From Bacteroides_E sp964583185 (GTDB lineage Bacteria > Bacteroidota > Bacteroidia > Bacteroidales > Bacteroidaceae): a stretch of DNA of 19,181 bases. Location: NCBI GenBank assembly GCA_964583185.1, contig CAZOVL010000053.1, positions 1 through 19,181 of the forward strand, given 5' to 3'. Shown here one piece after another: positions 15,533 to 19,181 of this stretch (its first letter is position 1; the number at the start of each line of letters is the position of its first letter). Made by a program: the position numbers and the translations under genes. Under the pieces are notes generated by a model. It had not been told where the DNA came from. It searched no databases and saw nothing but the letters and a program-made list of their open reading frames with translations.

Positions 15533-15742
15533 ACGTTGGATAAAATTGTGTCCCGTAGTTTTTCAAATTATTCAACTGTAAAAGAGTTTTTTGACGAATT
15601 AGGAGATTCATTACCTATTCGTAGAGCATTTAGATTCTAGCTGTCGGACCACTTATCAGAAGAATCTAAAGGAATAGAAAGTTTTATTCAGTCTGCTTTT
15701 ATCGATGGCGAGGTTATACAATTTTGGAAAGATGAAATTTTA

Positions 15743-18700
15743 GTGTCTGTTTTATTATCTGATTATTCAGAAATGTTTTTTAAGTTTTTCGAGGAAGAAA
15801 TTATTACGAATGATTTTAAAATATTAAAACGAATTTTATTTCTATTAAGAATCGCTTGCTCAGATATTTCAGCAAATCAAAATCTAGAAATAATAAAACC
15901 TAAAGGCAAAGGTTGGGAAGAAGTAATCGCCCTTATTTATAAATATAAATCGGACTTTTTGGATAATAATTTAAAGCTTGTTTTACCAGTCTTAACTGAC
16001 TGGTGCAAATTTAATAAAAATGGAGAAGCAACAAGATTTTCAGGCTTATTAGCTTTAAGTATAATAGAAAAGGCTAAAACCAAAGAAATTTCATTTATTC
16101 ATGATAAAGTAGAAGAAAGCATTTTAACCGTAGTCTTTAATTCAACAGAAGAATTACAAGAAGAGTTAAAAGAGATATTTGATATAGTTTTAGCTAATAA
16201 AAGGACAGACCACAGAGCCCCATACGAAACACTTTGCTCTAAAATTTTAGTGAAGCCATATATTGCAACTGAATTAATAAAAACACTCCCGTTATACGTT
16301 ATTCAATTGTGTGATTTGTTTTGGACAAAACAGCCGAGAAAAAAGGATAGATTAGGGTATGGCAGGAATACAATAGAAAATCGATATGGCTTAACAGAAA
16401 ATTATAAATTCGAATATTCTCCTTCAAGTGCTAATCAAACACCAATAAAATGGTTGTTACAAGTAAAATTCTATGAAACACTAGATTTCATCATTGAATT
16501 CACGAATAAGGCCGTTGAAGCTTATAGTCAATCTGATTATGGAATAGAAGATGTTATAAAAATTTCATTGCACATAAATCAAACAGAAGTAACACAATAT
16601 TTGAGTGATGCTATTTGGGGTATGTATCGAGGCTATGGTAGTCCTGTTGTTCCATATATATTACAATCAATTCATATGGCATTAGAAGAAGTTCTTTTAA
16701 GGTATTCTCAAATTCGAAAGTCTGAAACAATCCAGGCCATACTTCTAAGAATCCTTACTCATTCAAAATCTGCTTCTCTTACTTCTGTTGTTTGTAGCGT
16801 TGTACTTGCAAATCCTAATAAATTTTATGATGTCGCATTGATTTTATTCAAAACAATAGAGTTATTTCATTTAGACTCTTTCAGAAGTACGAATGAGTCC
16901 TATGTGAAATCGCTGTATTCAATAGGATATGATGGGAATACAATTAAAGACATTTTATATGCAAATGAAAGGTTGAAAACTTGCGAAGATAAACATAGAA
17001 ACTCAAATTTAGAATCATTGTTTTTGAATTATCAGTTTTTTGGTGTAAAAGGATTTACAAAAGAACAAAACTCTCTATTTGTTGAAAAATTGTATCAAAT
17101 AATTGACCAACATAAATTAAATGCTTTAGTTAGCAACTCTTATGGATTTTTGTTGGCAAGAATGGATAGACGAAATCTAAGAGTAAATGTATCAAAAGAT
17201 GACGATTCCCATTTTTGCATAGAATTTAGCCCCAAAGAGCTTTCTGATGAACTTAAAAGAGAAAGTGAAGAAGCATTAAATAAACACCAAGATGTTTTTA
17301 AATATTCCTCGCTAAGAATATGGAGTGATTTTTTGCTTGGTGCAAGAAATCAAACTAAAACCACAAAACAAGAGGAATACGACAAGAATCCTCTTTTAGC
17401 TTTGTCCGAAACAAAACAACTTGTGGAAGAACTGAAATCGGGACGAAATGAAATAGGTGTGTTTGATAACTCCATACCTGCGTTTTCGTGTTCTAAACTT
17501 TTGATAGAATTCAAAGACAAACTATCAAAAGAAGATAAGGATTTTTGTAGAGAAATCGTTCTTTCAACAATATCTAATCTTTTTTCCGATGATTACCACT
17601 ACCAAGTGAGTGATGGGGTTGAAGCTTCTGTTTATGCAATTCCAGCTTTAATAGATGAATATCCAGAGGAAGTAGAAAATTATATTTCAATAATTGTTTT
17701 GACACTATTAGATGATACACCTTTAGCACATAATAAAAAAGTATATGATTTCGTGATTGAATCGATTCACAACTCAAAACTGTGGGAACAAAATGCAAAA
17801 GTAGTACAATCAATTTTATTTAAATATGTAAAACTCTATCCTTCATATAATAATATTGTTGCGGAAATAAGTAGAAAAAAAGGTTGGGGACGAATTTCTA
17901 AAAACTTGATTTTAGAAAAATTAGACAAAATAGATGTTGATTTTACTATTGAAAATACTTCGTTTGATATAAATGATATTGACTTGCTTGATATTTATGC
18001 TTTAGAAGTAGTTCTTCGATTAATTCCTTCTGACACAAAAGATGAAAATCACTTAAAAATTTATGAAAAATCGTCACCACTATTGGCTTCACAGTTGCTG
18101 ATAAACAGAAGAAGTAACAAAGACGACTCGAAAGATTACTTCAATATTTATTTATTACGCCAGCATATTTTTAAAAAATTTGCTTATTTTATTTTACAAA
18201 GAGAAAAAAGTGAAATTGATGTGTTCCTGAAACCATTTATCAATTCGTTTTCTTCAACAGAAGAAACAGCTACATTCATCGAAGAATTAGTTGGAGCAGA
18301 AGATTACCTGAATAAGAGTGAACAGTTTTGGTACATTTGGAATAAACTGTATCCGAAAATAAAAGAACTATGTGTAACTCCACGTGGTCATTTTTTAGAA
18401 ACAGTCATAATAAATTATTTATTAGCATGGATGTGGTGGCGTGAAGACGTTGAAGAGTGGCATAGTTTAAAAAGAGAGAATCTCTCTCTTTATGTTAACG
18501 CTTCAAAAGAAATAGGAGCCGTTCCTGCTGTCTTGTATTCTATTGTTAGAGTTTTAAATTCAATCGGAAGTAACTTTAAAAACGAAGGCATTGATTGGAT
18601 TTATACAATTGTTTCCACTAATAGTTCTTTAAATCTTGATGACTTAGAATCAGTAACCTTAGACTACATGGAGGTTTTTTTAAGGAGGTTTGTTTTTACT

Positions 18701-18817
18701 AATAGACAAAAAATCAAGGAAGAAATTAGGTTGAAAAACAAAATCATTCCAATTCTTGATTTTATGATTGAACGAGGTTCTATACATGGATATTTATTAA
18801 GAGAAAGTATTTTATAA
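15743..18817 (+). CDS. C-terminal sensor-like part of interrupted Avs-like protein
   Basis: This 1025-codon open frame is in register with the upstream nuclease-NTPase ORF. The start given is a GTG (codon 540 of the joined frame) with no good ribosome-binding site, so a separate protein would depend on reinitiation. The product is rich in Lys, Glu, Ile and Asn. It looks mostly alpha-helical and repeat-like, with no signal peptide, no membrane helix and no catalytic motif that I recognise. In Avs proteins this region is a TPR-like or helical array that binds the phage protein and triggers oligomerisation; that role here is inferred from position. The open frame has stayed intact for over 3 kb, which would be surprising if the gene had been dead for long. 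The stop at 18817 is followed by AT-rich spacer with no clear terminator. Confidence 0.6.
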   Translation: MSVLLSDYSEMFFKFFEEEIITNDFKILKRILFLLRIACSDISANQNLEIIKPKGKGWEEVIALIYKYKSDFLDNNLKLVLPVLTDWCKFNKNGEATRFSGLLALSIIEKAKTKEISFIHDKVEESILTVVFNSTEELQEELKEIFDIVLANKRTDHRAPYETLCSKILVKPYIATELIKTLPLYVIQLCDLFWTKQPRKKDRLGYGRNTIENRYGLTENYKFEYSPSSANQTPIKWLLQVKFYETLDFIIEFTNKAVEAYSQSDYGIEDVIKISLHINQTEVTQYLSDAIWGMYRGYGSPVVPYILQSIHMALEEVLLRYSQIRKSETIQAILLRILTHSKSASLTSVVCSVVLANPNKFYDVALILFKTIELFHLDSFRSTNESYVKSLYSIGYDGNTIKDILYANERLKTCEDKHRNSNLESLFLNYQFFGVKGFTKEQNSLFVEKLYQIIDQHKLNALVSNSYGFLLARMDRRNLRVNVSKDDDSHFCIEFSPKELSDELKRESEEALNKHQDVFKYSSLRIWSDFLLGARNQTKTTKQEEYDKNPLLALSETKQLVEELKSGRNEIGVFDNSIPAFSCSKLLIEFKDKLSKEDKDFCREIVLSTISNLFSDDYHYQVSDGVEASVYAIPALIDEYPEEVENYISIIVLTLLDDTPLAHNKKVYDFVIESIHNSKLWEQNAKVVQSILFKYVKLYPSYNNIVAEISRKKGWGRISKNLILEKLDKIDVDFTIENTSFDINDIDLLDIYALEVVLRLIPSDTKDENHLKIYEKSSPLLASQLLINRRSNKDDSKDYFNIYLLRQHIFKKFAYFILQREKSEIDVFLKPFINSFSSTEETATFIEELVGAEDYLNKSEQFWYIWNKLYPKIKELCVTPRGHFLETVIINYLLAWMWWREDVEEWHSLKRENLSLYVNASKEIGAVPAVLYSIVRVLNSIGSNFKNEGIDWIYTIVSTNSSLNLDDLESVTLDYMEVFLRRFVFTNRQKIKEEIRLKNKIIPILDFMIERGSIHGYLLRESIL

Positions 18818-19064
18818 AAGAAGTGGTAATATTTAAGTTATTAGCATCCAACAAACATATAATCATAAGTAATGGTGTAGGCTCGCAGAAGCAGCGATGA
18901 AAAATGATTAGGTTATGGCTTTTGATTTGTTTTGCTTTCTATGGGTGCTTTGCTCTTTCTTTTTGTTGTTTTTTGTGTTCTTTTTGTTATTAGGAGCTCG
19001 TACCCTTTGTTTGGTGGCTCGTGAGTTCTTTTTTTTATTTCCCATTAAAAAAGGCCTTAAAATA
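18818..19064. other. Spacer after defence-type gene
   Basis: No gene is supportable here. The + strand is very T-rich from 18910 to 19040. A weak stem (GAGC...ACC with GGT...GCTC, about 18993-19022) stands shortly before a run of eight T at about 19028-19035, so it could be a poor terminator for the defence-type gene. TGGCTTTTGATTTGTT at 18916-18931 matches 15 of 16 bases at 13635-13650, on the other side of the gene. Confidence 0.3.
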
Positions 19065-19097
19065 TTTGGATGGGATTGATTAAAGGTATTATCTTTG
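19065..19097 (+). promoter_or_regulatory. Bacteroidetes-type promoter reading out of the right edge
   Basis: TTTG (19065-19068) and TATCTTTG (19090-19097) are separated by 21 bases and match the Bacteroidetes -33/-7 consensus. Transcription would start near 19104 and run rightward out of the window. No coding start follows before the edge, so the gene it serves lies outside. Confidence 0.55.
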
Positions 19098-19181
19098 TAG
19101 TCGCTTTGCATTTGTAATGTAGGGTATAGCAAGGAAAGAGTTCCCGGTGAAGAAAAAAACTTTTTGTGTTAAGTAGCTGAT

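Larger units (their letters stand above)
14126..18817 (+). pseudogene. Avs-like antiviral STAND gene interrupted by two in-frame stops
   Basis: Frame arithmetic shows one continuous reading frame of 1564 codons. The ATG at 14126, the TGA at 15530-15532 (codon 469), the TAG at 15638-15640 (codon 505) and the final TAA at 18815-18817 are all in register. The peptide across the gap stays protein-like: HDIYEE-stop-TLDKIVSRSF... and SLPIRRAFRF-stop-LSDHLSEE. Trp fits both stops, and both are one G-to-A change from TGG. No indel or further stop is seen over 4.7 kb. Nuclease, NTPase and a long C-terminal sensor-like region in about 1560 residues is the Avs plan; those proteins recognise phage terminase or portal and then cut DNA. 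The subfamily cannot be fixed by eye. TGA ends normal genes here, so a general code change is unlikely. Whether it is dead, split or read through is open. Confidence 0.7.

Noticed and set aside
18908..19132. 74-codon minus-strand ORF rich in Lys and Asn
   Set aside because: It is low-complexity sequence opposite a T-rich spacer and overlaps a consensus promoter.
1..19181. CRISPR arrays, tRNA, rRNA, transposases or integrases
   Set aside because: I saw no regularly spaced repeats, cloverleaf, rRNA core sequence or recombinase motif. The repeats found are isolated pairs or hairpins.

Overview
The window looks like a chromosomal segment from a member of the Bacteroidales (Bacteroides/Parabacteroides/Porphyromonas relatives). 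The reasons are FimA/Mfa1- and Mfa2/FimB-type pilin lipoproteins, DUF3575 and DUF3868/OmpA companions, a membrane-spanning TPR-AraC regulator, and promoter-like boxes of the Bacteroidetes form TAnnTTTG. I ran no database search; family names come from reading the motifs.

Left edge (1-957). There is a perfect hairpin and a + strand terminator that ends a transcript from outside the window. On the minus strand lie a reverse-transcriptase-like fragment that stops just after catalytic motif A and a 44-residue ORF overlapping its stop. Then comes a gene-free stretch with three perfect inverted repeats.

Fimbrial operon (958-9937, all minus strand, transcribed right to left). In transcription order it holds a DUF3575 outer-membrane protein, a DUF3868/OmpA-like/TPR protein, an Mfa1-type major fimbrillin, a strong rho-independent terminator acting as a probable attenuator, an Mfa2/FimB-like anchor, a second fimbrillin-like lipoprotein, and a 957-residue tip-like adhesin with a C-terminal lectin-like (FISUMP-type) domain. 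This is a complete type V pilus locus. Promoter-like boxes lie near 10240 and 10280. Upstream, a minus-strand hybrid regulator (10986-12797: signal peptide, TPRs, one membrane helix, AraC DNA-binding domain) is the likely local regulator.

Intergenic regions. The stretch 9938-10985 carries the operon leader and promoters, a 41-codon Cys-rich ORF and an orphan + strand terminator. The stretch 12798-14125 carries 14-bp direct repeats, a hairpin array built from TAGACCGA/TCGGTCTA units, and a tandem 18-bp repeat.

Defence-type gene (14126-18817, + strand, visibly more AT-rich than the fimbrial region). One continuous reading frame of 1564 codons encodes an N-terminal PD-(D/E)xK-like nuclease domain, a STAND-type P-loop NTPase and a C-terminal region of about 1000 residues. 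This is the layout of Avs (antiviral STAND) proteins. The frame carries only two stops, TGA at 15530 and TAG at 15638, each one G-to-A change from TGG and each where Trp would fit. The gene is therefore either freshly inactivated, split into two proteins, or read through. A good promoter-like element at 19065-19097 fires out of the right edge.

The most rewarding items are the doubly interrupted Avs-like gene, the possible relic of a diversity-generating retroelement beside the lectin-tipped pilus gene, the attenuator after the major pilin, and the hairpin array at 13.4 kb.
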